Below are positions 57,237-64,000 of a DNA stretch of 64,000 nucleotides, piece after piece. The stretch's first letter is position 1. The number at the start of each line of letters is the position of its first letter. This DNA is from Novosphingobium silvae (GTDB lineage: Bacteria; Pseudomonadota; Alphaproteobacteria; Sphingomonadales; Sphingomonadaceae), in the NCBI RefSeq assembly GCF_009856825.1, contig NZ_WVTD01000014.1, forward strand, positions 49,358-113,357. Direction: 5' to 3'. The position numbers were made by a program, and so were the translations under genes. Under the pieces are notes generated by a model. It worked only from the letters and a program-made list of their open reading frames with translations. It ran no database searches and was not told the DNA's origin.

Positions 57237-58802
57237 CTAGGCCGCGTTCCGTCGCGCGCTCCAGACGCTATCGACCGGCCCGAAGCCGGCGCGCCTGCGC
57301 GTGGCAGTCCAGGCTGCAAGCAAGACTGCTGCCGCGCCCGCCGCCACGCAGTCTACAAGCAGAACCTCTGCCGGGTGCATGGAACGGACAAGGATCGTCA
57401 CCGCCGGGATGCAGGCCATGGCCAGCGCGGTGGCCGGTAACAGCTCCACGGCGCTGCGCGCGCTTCCCCGCACGATCGCCCAGAAAACGAAGCCAAAGAA
57501 CGTCACGTGATAGATCAGGCTGTGCGACCCCAAGGTTGCAGCCGCGCCGAGAAGCTTGGCACCAGCCACCGTCAACGAGATACCGGAGATGCAGCCCAGA
57601 GGCACACCGACGGTAAGCGCGCCAAGCACGCGGGTGGACCGGGTCTGCGTGACCGCACCGGACTTGCGCTCACGCCGACGCCGGCTTTCAACCCATAGCA
57701 GGTTGCCGGTATAGAACAGGAATGCGCCGCCCAGTCCCAGCAGGAAATAGGCCCAGCGCACTCCCGCTCCACCGAAGCTGCCGAAATGCAGCGCGAAGAA
57801 GCTGGTGATCGTCGCGCCCCAGCCATCCTGCCTGCCGCCCAGGTAGTCTGCGCCCGTAACTCTGCCGGTCACGGGGCCAAGGATGGCCGGGGTGTACGTT
57901 GGCGCCCGCAGGCCATAGCGCGGATCGCGCCCCATCGCCCGCAGCGTCAACGAGCCGTCGGGTCCCTTGCCGTAGGCGAGCGCCACTGGCGTGAAGCCCG
58001 GCACCTCGCGCGCAAGCGTCCGGACAAGCGCAGCCGGAGGGATCGGCCCGGCCGAAAGCGGCTGCGGTGGCGTTGCCACGGCAGGGCGTTCCCGGGCTTG
58101 GGCGAAAGTCGCGCCCTGTGCGTCATAGAACTGATCGTGGAACGCGAACACGACAGCGGTCAGCGCCATGATGACATGGAACGGCAGGCTGAACACGCCG
58201 AGCAGGTTGTGGACGTCCAGCCACATGCGCTTGACGTTCCTTCCACCCCGCAGCGCGAAGAGGTCCTTCACCAGACTGGGGAGGAGCACGATCACGCCGG
58301 AGACCAGCGCAATGGCGTAGAGCAGCGAGATCGCTCCCATGATCGGCATCGCGATCTCGTGATCCAGCATCAGCCCGACCTGCTGGTGCAGGACATCGAT
58401 GAACTCCGCTACCGGAGAGGGGCCCCGCTCCTCCACCTGCAGCTTCCCGTCCGCGTCGAGCGCTGCGTAGAAAGTCTTTCGCGCGCCATGTTCGCCACCT
58501 GCGGGATCGTCAACCTGCCAGCTTACCCGCGCAGGCTGTTCGCGTCCGGTCTGCAGGTGCACCTGATAGCCCTTCGCGGCCTCGGGGTGCCCCGCCAGCA
58601 CTGCCTTCACCAGTTCGGGCGTGCGTTCGAGAGGCACCGGCGGCGCCAGCACGCTCGGCGGCGAAGCCCAGCGCTGCAGCGGTTCCTCGAACATCGTGAT
58701 CGCGCCGGCGTAGAAGGCGACGAAAAGCGCAAGGCCCGAGACGATGCCGACCCAGCCGTGGATGTCCTTGTACATCCGCACGATGTCGGTGCGCACTTTC
58801 AT
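57237..58802 (-). CDS. PepSY-associated transmembrane protein (iron-siderophore module)
   Basis: ATG 58802 gives 521 residues. It is a PepSY_TM protein with a first membrane helix (GWVGIVSGLALFVAFYAGAITMFEEPL), a periplasmic PepSY domain, and further helices near residues 185-255, 370-400 and at the C-terminus. Conserved features include VLHQQVGLM and WLDVHNLLGVFSLPFHVIMALTAVVFA. Members accompany siderophore receptors and are thought to act in iron release or reduction. Its start overlaps the DUF3649 stop, so it ends the coupled module starting at the receptor at 62437. Confidence 0.9.
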   Translation of the reverse strand: MKVRTDIVRMYKDIHGWVGIVSGLALFVAFYAGAITMFEEPLQRWASPPSVLAPPVPLERTPELVKAVLAGHPEAAKGYQVHLQTGREQPARVSWQVDDPAGGEHGARKTFYAALDADGKLQVEERGPSPVAEFIDVLHQQVGLMLDHEIAMPIMGAISLLYAIALVSGVIVLLPSLVKDLFALRGGRNVKRMWLDVHNLLGVFSLPFHVIMALTAVVFAFHDQFYDAQGATFAQARERPAVATPPQPLSAGPIPPAALVRTLAREVPGFTPVALAYGKGPDGSLTLRAMGRDPRYGLRAPTYTPAILGPVTGRVTGADYLGGRQDGWGATITSFFALHFGSFGGAGVRWAYFLLGLGGAFLFYTGNLLWVESRRRRERKSGAVTQTRSTRVLGALTVGVPLGCISGISLTVAGAKLLGAAATLGSHSLIYHVTFFGFVFWAIVRGSARSAVELLPATALAMACIPAVTILVRSMHPAEVLLVDCVAAGAAAVLLAAWTATRRRAGFGPVDSVWSARRNAA

Positions 58803-59104
58803 GCGAGCATTCCTTCCAGCATTCCGGTGCCATAAAGGGCCGCCCAGACGACGGCGCTGGCAAGACCCAGCCCGATCCATGCCCGTAGTCCCGAGCGGAA
58901 CAGGAAGCAGAGGCTGAGAACGGTGCACCACACCGGCGAAATCGACCACATCGCCAACTGGCCCTTGGTCGAGAAGAACGTGTCGCTCACCCCGATCGAC
59001 CAGGCGAGTAGCCCGCTGAGGCCGAGCGCCAGCACGAAGCCTAGGATCAGCCCCGCGCTCGCCTTGCCCAGCCAGTTGCGGCTCGTCAGTTGCGGCGCAC
59101 TCAT
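58799..59104 (-). CDS. DUF3649 small membrane protein
   Basis: ATG 59104 gives 101 residues and about three membrane helices (ASAGLILGFVLALGLSGLLAW, SPVWCTVLSLCFLFRSGLRAWIGLGLASAVVWAAL). The FRSGLRAW motif fits DUF3649, a family found with PepSY proteins in siderophore clusters. Both its start and stop overlap neighbouring genes by 4 bases. Confidence 0.8.
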   Translation of the reverse strand: MSAPQLTSRNWLGKASAGLILGFVLALGLSGLLAWSIGVSDTFFSTKGQLAMWSISPVWCTVLSLCFLFRSGLRAWIGLGLASAVVWAALYGTGMLEGMLA

Positions 59105-59376
59105 CGCTCCGCCCCGTTGCGGGTGCCCAGCCATAGGAAGAGCAACGGAACGATGCTCCAGACCAGCGAGGCGAAGGTCAGCGCTATGAACACGGCCGTT
59201 GCCGGACCGGCCCATCCCAGCAGCACCGCCTGCCCTCCGGACAGGCCCGCAGCCCCACCCCACCCGAAAGTGCGGCGCGGCAGAGCGGCGGCCGTGACGG
59301 ACTGGTTGGGCGATGCGAGGTACAACAGGAACGCGCCCGCCATGACCAGCGCCGCCCCGATCCAGAACAGCGTCAC
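59101..59376 (-). CDS. DUF3325 small membrane protein
   Basis: A GTG start at 59376 gives 91 residues with about three membrane helices. The pattern LYLASPNQSVTAAALPRRTFGW followed by a Gly-rich helix matches DUF3325. It overlaps the esterase stop (GTGA) and the DUF3649 start (ATGA). Function unknown; always found with iron-uptake genes of this type. Confidence 0.78.
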   Translation of the reverse strand: MTLFWIGAALVMAGAFLLYLASPNQSVTAAALPRRTFGWGGAAGLSGGQAVLLGWAGPATAVFIALTFASLVWSIVPLLFLWLGTRNGAER

Positions 59377-60203
59377 TGCCCGCCCTTTCCGAATGCCGCC
59401 GCGATCCCGGCCGTCATCGCCGCCATCATCGTCGACCCGTGATTCTGTCCCGGGAGCGGCAGATAGCGAGCGGCGTGGCCCTGAGCGCGCCAGCGGCCGA
59501 CAAGCGCCTCGCCATCGGAGCCGGAGAGACCCGCAACGGTTCGCTCGCCGGGTGCGGCCGCCAGCAGCAGCGACGCTCCCGCGTCCCTTGCCGCCTTTGC
59601 TTCCGCACGTGCCAACACACCGTCTCCGTACCACAGCGAGGGGCTGACCGCGACGATGCCCGAGTAAGGGCGCCCCTCATACATGGCCTCGAGAGCCAAA
59701 AGGCCGCCGAAGCTGTGCCCCATCAGCGTCTGGCGGCGGGGATCGAGGCGAAACCGCTCTGCGATCTGCGGGCGAAGGCGCCGGTCGATGAAGTCGAGGA
59801 ATGCGCTGCCTCCGCCTACCGCAAGCCCGTGCGCCGGCATGCCTTGAGGGATCGTGTAGCCCGGCGCGGGCGGCGTGTAGTCCAGCACGCGGCGCGGCAG
59901 GTCGCCGCTCTCGATCGCCACGATCACTCCCGGCTCGATGCCGGACCGGGCACCCGCGCGCTCGAGCCTGCGGGCAGTGGTCGCGGCGATGGCGAAGTTG
60001 TCCTCACCATCGAGCAGCCACAGCACCGGCCACCCTTGGGCAGGAGGTTCTCCCTGCGGCCATGCAACCATCACACGGTAGGAATGCCCGTCCGGCGCGG
60101 TGACGCTTTCGACGTTCGAACGCTCAAGCTGCCACGGCTCGGCCGCGAGCGGCCCGGCGCCGGTCAGCGCAAGAACCGCCAGAAGCTGCCACAGGCCCCT
60201 CAC
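59373..60203 (-). CDS. Alpha/beta hydrolase, periplasmic siderophore esterase (IroE/Fes-like)
   Basis: A GTG start at 60203, overlapping the receptor stop, gives 276 residues with a signal peptide ending PLAAE. The fold is the IroE/YbbA-type esterase: GWPVLWLLDGEDNF, nucleophile Ser in LMGHSFGGLLALEA, SPSLWYGDG, and catalytic His in NHGSTM. Such enzymes cut ester bonds of siderophores to release iron. Coupling to the TonB receptor supports this role. Confidence 0.87.
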   Translation of the reverse strand: MRGLWQLLAVLALTGAGPLAAEPWQLERSNVESVTAPDGHSYRVMVAWPQGEPPAQGWPVLWLLDGEDNFAIAATTARRLERAGARSGIEPGVIVAIESGDLPRRVLDYTPPAPGYTIPQGMPAHGLAVGGGSAFLDFIDRRLRPQIAERFRLDPRRQTLMGHSFGGLLALEAMYEGRPYSGIVAVSPSLWYGDGVLARAEAKAARDAGASLLLAAAPGERTVAGLSGSDGEALVGRWRAQGHAARYLPLPGQNHGSTMMAAMTAGIAAAFGKGGQ

Positions 60204-62437
60204 CAGCGCGTGTCCAGGCGGACGGTGACGCTGCGCCCCTGACCGTAGTAGCACGCAGAGACCGCCGTGCATGTCGCGACATAACGCTTGTCGGCGATGT
60301 TGCGGGCATTGACGGAGGCGACCATGCCGTTGCCGAAATCATAGCGCACGAATAGGTCGAACAGCGCGTAATCCGGTATGTCGAGCGTGTTGGCGTTCTC
60401 CCCCACGCTCTTGCCGGTGTAGCGCACACCGCCGCCAAGGCCGAGGCCGTTCAGCGGACCGGACGTAATGCGCTGGTCGAGGAAAAGCGAGGCCATCCAT
60501 TCCGGTACCTGAGGCAGCTTGTTGCCCAGCTGTGCGCTCGTGTTGGTTTCGGTGATCTTGCTCCAGCTCTTGGTGGTCGTGGCAATCACCGCCATGCCCC
60601 AGGGGAGCGAGGCCTTGCCTTCGAATTCGATGCCCCGAATGCGGCCCTCGCCGGTCTGGACCTGGCAGTTCGGGTAACATGCCTGCGCTTCGAATTGCGC
60701 CTGGGTGCTGCCGGCGGGCAGGTCGGCCAGTGTCGCGGGAGTGACGATGTTCTGCTGCGTGATCTGGTAGGCGCCCAGGCTCAGGTAGATGTTGCTGCCA
60801 CTTTGATAGCGCAAACCCGCCTCGTACTGCTGCCCGGTGGTGGGCACAAAGCCGAGCCCGTCGATCGTGGTGGACGGATCGGCGACCTGCGGCAGAAAGC
60901 TTTCAGCATAGCTCGCGTAAGGTGCCAGGCCGTTGTCGAACAGGTAGACCGCACCGGCGCGCCAGGTGAAGGCATCGGACTTGTTGACGTAGGTCCGCCC
61001 CGAGATCGGGTTCGTGGTCTTGTCGCGCGCCCAGTCCTGACGCCCACCTACGGTGACCCGAAGGCGGCCCAGCGAGATCTGGTCCTGCAGGTAAGCGCCC
61101 GACTGGCGGCTGACGGTTTCCGTATATATCTGGGGGGACAAATTGGTCGCGAATCCTGCCGAGCCTCGCGGTTCTGGATCAAGGATGTCCAGCACCGGCA
61201 GGACCAGCGATGCCGACACCAGATCGCGGTAGTGCTGCCATTCGGTGTGGAAGTAGTCGAAACCGCCAAGAAGAGTATGCTTGACGGGCCCCGTCTCGAA
61301 GTCGAACTGAAACTGGGTGTCGGTGGCGATGCCGTCGCTTTCACCGATGCCCTGTACCGCCCGGCGAGCGACGGTCTGGCCGGGTATGCACCCGGCAATC
61401 GTCGCCGGGCAGGTCGTGAGAGTGTTTCCGGAGAGGACGACGACCCTGTAGAGCGTGTCGAGATGCGTATAGCGGGTGTTGTTGCGGATCGTCAGGCCGC
61501 TGTCCCCGAACTTGTGCTCGAAGAAGCTGGCAGCGAGATACTGGTTGCGATCGAAAGTGTTCCAGTCCGGCTCGCCGATGTTCGCGTCATTGGCGATAAA
61601 GCCGCCGTTGGTCTCGGTGAGCGAGCCGAGCGCGGGAAGGAACTGGAACGTCGATCCGCCTTCGTCGCGCTGGTACTGCCCGAGCAGCGTCCAGGTGGTG
61701 TTCTCGTCGGGCTTCCAGGTGAGGCTGGGGGAAATGTACTGGCGCCCGATCTCCACGCCATCGACCTGTGTGTCGCCATAGCGGGCAAGCCCCACCACAC
61801 GGCCCGAGAGCGTGCCCGTAAGCGGCCCGGAGAGATCGGCGGCAGCCTGATAGTTCCAGTTGGACATATCCGTCGTCCCGATGCCTTGCAGCATGAACTG
61901 GGCCTGGAAGGTGTCCGTCGGCCTCTTGCTCACGACATTCACGACGCCGCCGGGAGCCGTCTGGCCGTAAAGCGCGCCGGAAGGCCCCTTCAGAACTTCA
62001 ATTTGCTGAAGCGCGAAGGAATCGAAGCCCGGACGCGTCCACTGGCCGCCCGAAGGCAAGCGCAGGCCGTCGACGAAGTTGTTGTTGGACGAAAAGCCAC
62101 CCGCACCGAAACCACGGACCGAAACTTCATCCACGCGGCTGTCGATGCCGAAAGCTTCGGCCTGAACGCCGGCCGTATAAGCCAGTGCATCGGCGATAGT
62201 CGGCGAAGCCCGCAGGTCCATTTCCTCACGGCTCACGATCGAGATCGACTGAGGCGATTCGATGATCGGCGTGTCGGTCTTGGTGCTCGACGTGGCTGAG
62301 GACTTGCCGGTGGCGGTGACGATGATCTCTCGCCCCGCCGGAGCGGCGTCTGCGGCAGACTGCGCCATCGCGCTGCCTGCATGGCATGCGATGATGGCGG
62401 CCAAAGCCGTGGAAGTGGTGCGCATATTATCCCTCAT
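60200..62437 (-). CDS. TonB-dependent siderophore receptor
   Basis: A 745-residue outer-membrane receptor with a signal peptide (ending AMAQ), TonB box EIIVTATGK, and siderophore-receptor plug motifs TPQS-like (IIESPQSISIVSREEM), VSVRGFGAGGFSSNNNFVDGLR and VLKGPSGALYGQTAPGGVVNVVSKRP. It has a FhuA/FoxA-like barrel ending in RSVTVRLDTRW. It probably takes up a ferric hydroxamate or mixed siderophore. It is the first gene of a fully overlapping module (esterase, DUF3325, DUF3649, PepSY). A Fur-like site lies upstream. Confidence 0.92.
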   Translation of the reverse strand: MRDNMRTTSTALAAIIACHAGSAMAQSAADAAPAGREIIVTATGKSSATSSTKTDTPIIESPQSISIVSREEMDLRASPTIADALAYTAGVQAEAFGIDSRVDEVSVRGFGAGGFSSNNNFVDGLRLPSGGQWTRPGFDSFALQQIEVLKGPSGALYGQTAPGGVVNVVSKRPTDTFQAQFMLQGIGTTDMSNWNYQAAADLSGPLTGTLSGRVVGLARYGDTQVDGVEIGRQYISPSLTWKPDENTTWTLLGQYQRDEGGSTFQFLPALGSLTETNGGFIANDANIGEPDWNTFDRNQYLAASFFEHKFGDSGLTIRNNTRYTHLDTLYRVVVLSGNTLTTCPATIAGCIPGQTVARRAVQGIGESDGIATDTQFQFDFETGPVKHTLLGGFDYFHTEWQHYRDLVSASLVLPVLDILDPEPRGSAGFATNLSPQIYTETVSRQSGAYLQDQISLGRLRVTVGGRQDWARDKTTNPISGRTYVNKSDAFTWRAGAVYLFDNGLAPYASYAESFLPQVADPSTTIDGLGFVPTTGQQYEAGLRYQSGSNIYLSLGAYQITQQNIVTPATLADLPAGSTQAQFEAQACYPNCQVQTGEGRIRGIEFEGKASLPWGMAVIATTTKSWSKITETNTSAQLGNKLPQVPEWMASLFLDQRITSGPLNGLGLGGGVRYTGKSVGENANTLDIPDYALFDLFVRYDFGNGMVASVNARNIADKRYVATCTAVSACYYGQGRSVTVRLDTRW

Positions 62438-62463
62438 TCATGTGCGTCGCAGAAGCCCGCTAC

Positions 62464-62484
62464 TGCGAGTCAGTTGCATTCGCA
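62464..62484. promoter_or_regulatory. Putative Fur-type operator
   Basis: TGCGA and TCGCA flank GTCAGTTGCAT, 27 bases before the siderophore receptor start. Direct and inverted TGCAA/TTGCA elements around it resemble alphaproteobacterial Fur/Irr-type sites. The match is loose. Confidence 0.35.
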
Positions 62485-62649
62485 AGAGAGTTGCACGCGG
62501 GACGTTCCGCTCACGAGGCTCTGAGTGAACGGCAGCCGGCATGACGAGTGCAACGTCGCGGGGTTCGACGTGGGGGTGCAAATTCGATAGGGACACCTTC
62601 CCCGAGACGATGGGTTCCAGTCAGGTCGTCTGCGCTGCATCCATCTCGG

Positions 62650-63864
62650 TCATTTCGTCATCGCTGTGCGCAGCACGCGCGCGAGGCCATCGGCGGTGTA
62701 GGGTTTCTGGAGAAGTTCGAAGCCGTGCGTACCCTCTGCCGCCAGGACCTGGCTGTACCCGCTGGTGAGCACGACGGGGAGCTTCGGAAAGCGGTTTCGC
62801 AGGGTTTCGGCAAGCTCGACGCCGGAAATGCCCGGCATCACCACGTCGGTGAAGACCATGTCGAACTTGCCGGGCTCCGCCTCGATCAACGCCAGCGCTT
62901 CCTGTGCGCTCGGCACCCACATGTTGCCATAACCAAGATCGCCGATGAGCTGCGCCGCGAACTCGCCGACGAGCTGATTGTCCTCCACCAGCAGCACGCA
63001 TCCGCCGCCCGAAACAGGCGCCGGGGCCGCTGAAGGCGTGAGATCGACGCCGCCTTGCACCCTCCGATCCTCGGCGCGGGGGAGATAGAGGGTGAACGAC
63101 GCGCCGCGCCCGGGTTCGCTCTCGATGACGATCTCGCCGCCCGACTGCTTGGCGAAGCCGAACACCTGGCTGAGACCGAGACCGGTCCCCTTACCGACAT
63201 CCTTGGTGGTAAAGAATGGCTCGAAGATCCGCGGCAGGTCTTGCTCGCTGATACCGGCGCCGGTGTCGGAGACGACGACAGAGATGAAGCGTACCGCCAC
63301 GGCGGCATGCCCCCAGGTCGCGGGAATGCCGCTGCGCTCCTCCACCAGGATCGTCAGCTTGCCCTCGCCCTGCATCGCGTCCCTGGCATTGACGGCCATG
63401 TTGAGGATCGCGGTGTCGAACTGGGTGGGATCGGCATTGATCACGCAAGGGTCACAGCGGATGTCGAGGCCGATCTCGATCCGCGATCCCGTCACCGTCC
63501 GCAGCACGTCGCCATTGAGATGAAGGCGTTCGACCACGTCGAAGTCCTCCGCCTTCAGCGGCTGCCGCCGCGCGAACGCCAGAAGCTGGTTCGTTAGCTT
63601 GGCGGCGCGCTCCGCCGTTTCCATGATCGCGGTCAGATAGCGCTGCCGTTTCTCCTCGGCGAGATTCGGGCGGGCGAGAAGATCGATGCTGCCGAGGATG
63701 ACGGTCAGCAGGTTGTTGAAGTCGTGGGCGACGCCGCCCGTGAGCTGTCCGATCGCCTCCATCTTCTGGCTCTGCCGCAGCGCCTCCTCGATCCGCTCGC
63801 GCTCGGCGATCTCCGCCAGCAGCGAACGCTGCGATTGCTGCAGGGCCGCGACCTGATCCGTCAC
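62650..63864 (-). CDS. Soluble hybrid histidine kinase with receiver domain
   Basis: A GTG start at 63864 gives 404 residues. A short coiled coil ([37 protein letters not shown]) leads into HisKA with phospho-acceptor His in [12 protein letters not shown]. HATPase_c follows (N-box [11 protein letters not shown]1 VSDTGAGI, G2 [14 protein letters not shown]), then a receiver domain with phospho-Asp in [11 protein letters not shown] and Lys in LLQKPYT. No sensor or membrane domain is present. An in-frame TGA 17 codons upstream separates it from the preceding gene, and DFGSGLLEHA in the gap is frame-consistent. It may be a complete cytoplasmic kinase, or one cut off from its sensor by a mutation. 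Confidence 0.85.
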   Translation of the reverse strand: MTDQVAALQQSQRSLLAEIAERERIEEALRQSQKMEAIGQLTGGVAHDFNNLLTVILGSIDLLARPNLAEEKRQRYLTAIMETAERAAKLTNQLLAFARRQPLKAEDFDVVERLHLNGDVLRTVTGSRIEIGLDIRCDPCVINADPTQFDTAILNMAVNARDAMQGEGKLTILVEERSGIPATWGHAAVAVRFISVVVSDTGAGISEQDLPRIFEPFFTTKDVGKGTGLGLSQVFGFAKQSGGEIVIESEPGRGASFTLYLPRAEDRRVQGGVDLTPSAAPAPVSGGGCVLLVEDNQLVGEFAAQLIGDLGYGNMWVPSAQEALALIEAEPGKFDMVFTDVVMPGISGVELAETLRNRFPKLPVVLTSGYSQVLAAEGTHGFELLQKPYTADGLARVLRTAMTK

Positions 63865-63912
63865 CGCATGCTCTAACAGCCCGCTGCCGAAGTCGATTTT
63901 TCGGGACGGCGC

Positions 63913-64000
63913 TCAGCCCGGCCCCGCAGACATGATGATCAGCAGCACGCCGGCTTCGGCTGCGACTTGGCCGACGAGGGCGAAGATCAGCGCGTTTTCG
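63913..64000 (-). CDS. C-terminal end of an upstream gene (hydrophobic tail)
   Basis: The last 28 codons of a frame entering from the right edge end in FALVGQVAAEAGVLLIIMSAG and TGA. The segment is hydrophobic, perhaps a membrane helix. Too short to identify. It may belong to a membrane partner of the kinase, since it is on the same strand and in the same frame. Confidence 0.35.
   Translation of the reverse strand, partial: ENALIFALVGQVAAEAGVLLIIMSAGPG

Noticed and set aside
1..64000. tRNA, rRNA, CRISPR, insertion sequence or phage genes
   Set aside because: None seen. No transposase or integrase motifs, no regularly spaced repeats and no tRNA-like segment at a gene gap.

Overview
The window looks like chromosomal DNA of a GC-rich alphaproteobacterium, most likely a sphingomonad (Novosphingobium/Sphingobium type). 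The reasons are the TonB-dependent receptors with sphingomonad-style N-termini, the UrcA-family protein, the TPR-sulfotransferase beside a TonB receptor, the EcfG-type promoters (GGAAC-N17-CGTT), and the many ATGA/GTGA gene overlaps. It is a patchwork of catabolic modules. I see no rRNA, tRNA, CRISPR array, insertion sequence or prophage.

Positions 1-8900 (all minus strand) read as a scavenging locus for hydroxyproline-rich glycoprotein. It holds a GH127 beta-L-arabinofuranosidase, a pyrroline-2-carboxylate-reductase-like protein whose frame runs into a DUF885 peptidase, a DapA-family hydroxyproline-pathway deaminase, a 4-hydroxyproline 2-epimerase, and a dipeptidyl peptidase IV cut by the window edge. 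One palindromic operator (core ATCGTATAC) lies in front of both transcription units. Positions 9051-14124 carry pncB and then small stress-type genes: a lipoprotein, a patatin, a hemerythrin-domain protein and two tiny ORFs. Two EcfG-like promoters drive two of these. Positions 14213-23185 hold an unrecognised 736-residue enzyme-like protein, an SDR, a lactonase-type propeller, a DUF2243 protein, a PRISE reductase with an HxlR regulator, a YeiH-type exporter and an MFS transporter.

Positions 23583-31253 form a sulfoquinovose (plant sulfolipid sugar) catabolic locus. A TonB receptor is divergent from a sulfoquinovosidase with the KERWY substrate-recognition set, a LacI regulator, an aldo/keto reductase and a flavin-dependent monooxygenase. 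This resembles the sulfoglycolytic monooxygenase (Smo) pathway of Agrobacterium, but with a TonB receptor where that organism has an ABC importer. A lipid-kinase-like gene and an inositol-monophosphatase-like gene follow.

Positions 33384-52705 hold the most unusual system. A nine-gene minus-strand run (48465 to 37401) encodes a lipoprotein ABC importer (binding protein, permease, ATPase), a NikR-like regulator, two urea-carboxylase-associated proteins, urea/guanidine-type carboxylase, allophanate hydrolase and a secreted beta-propeller. Next to it lie a second NikR-like regulator, a pair of metallo-beta-lactamase-fold proteins (one without its zinc motif) and two related membrane fatty-acid-hydroxylase-type proteins. 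Both NikR-like proteins lack the nickel ligands. A 30-bp inverted repeat of NikR geometry (GATATTA-N16-TAATATC) recurs at four promoters, with a weaker fifth copy, and ties these scattered units into one predicted regulon.

Positions 52923-64000 hold a TonB receptor with a TPR-sulfotransferase, then a coupled siderophore module (receptor, trilactone-esterase-like hydrolase, DUF3325, DUF3649, PepSY) with a Fur-like site, a soluble hybrid histidine kinase, and the tail of one more gene.
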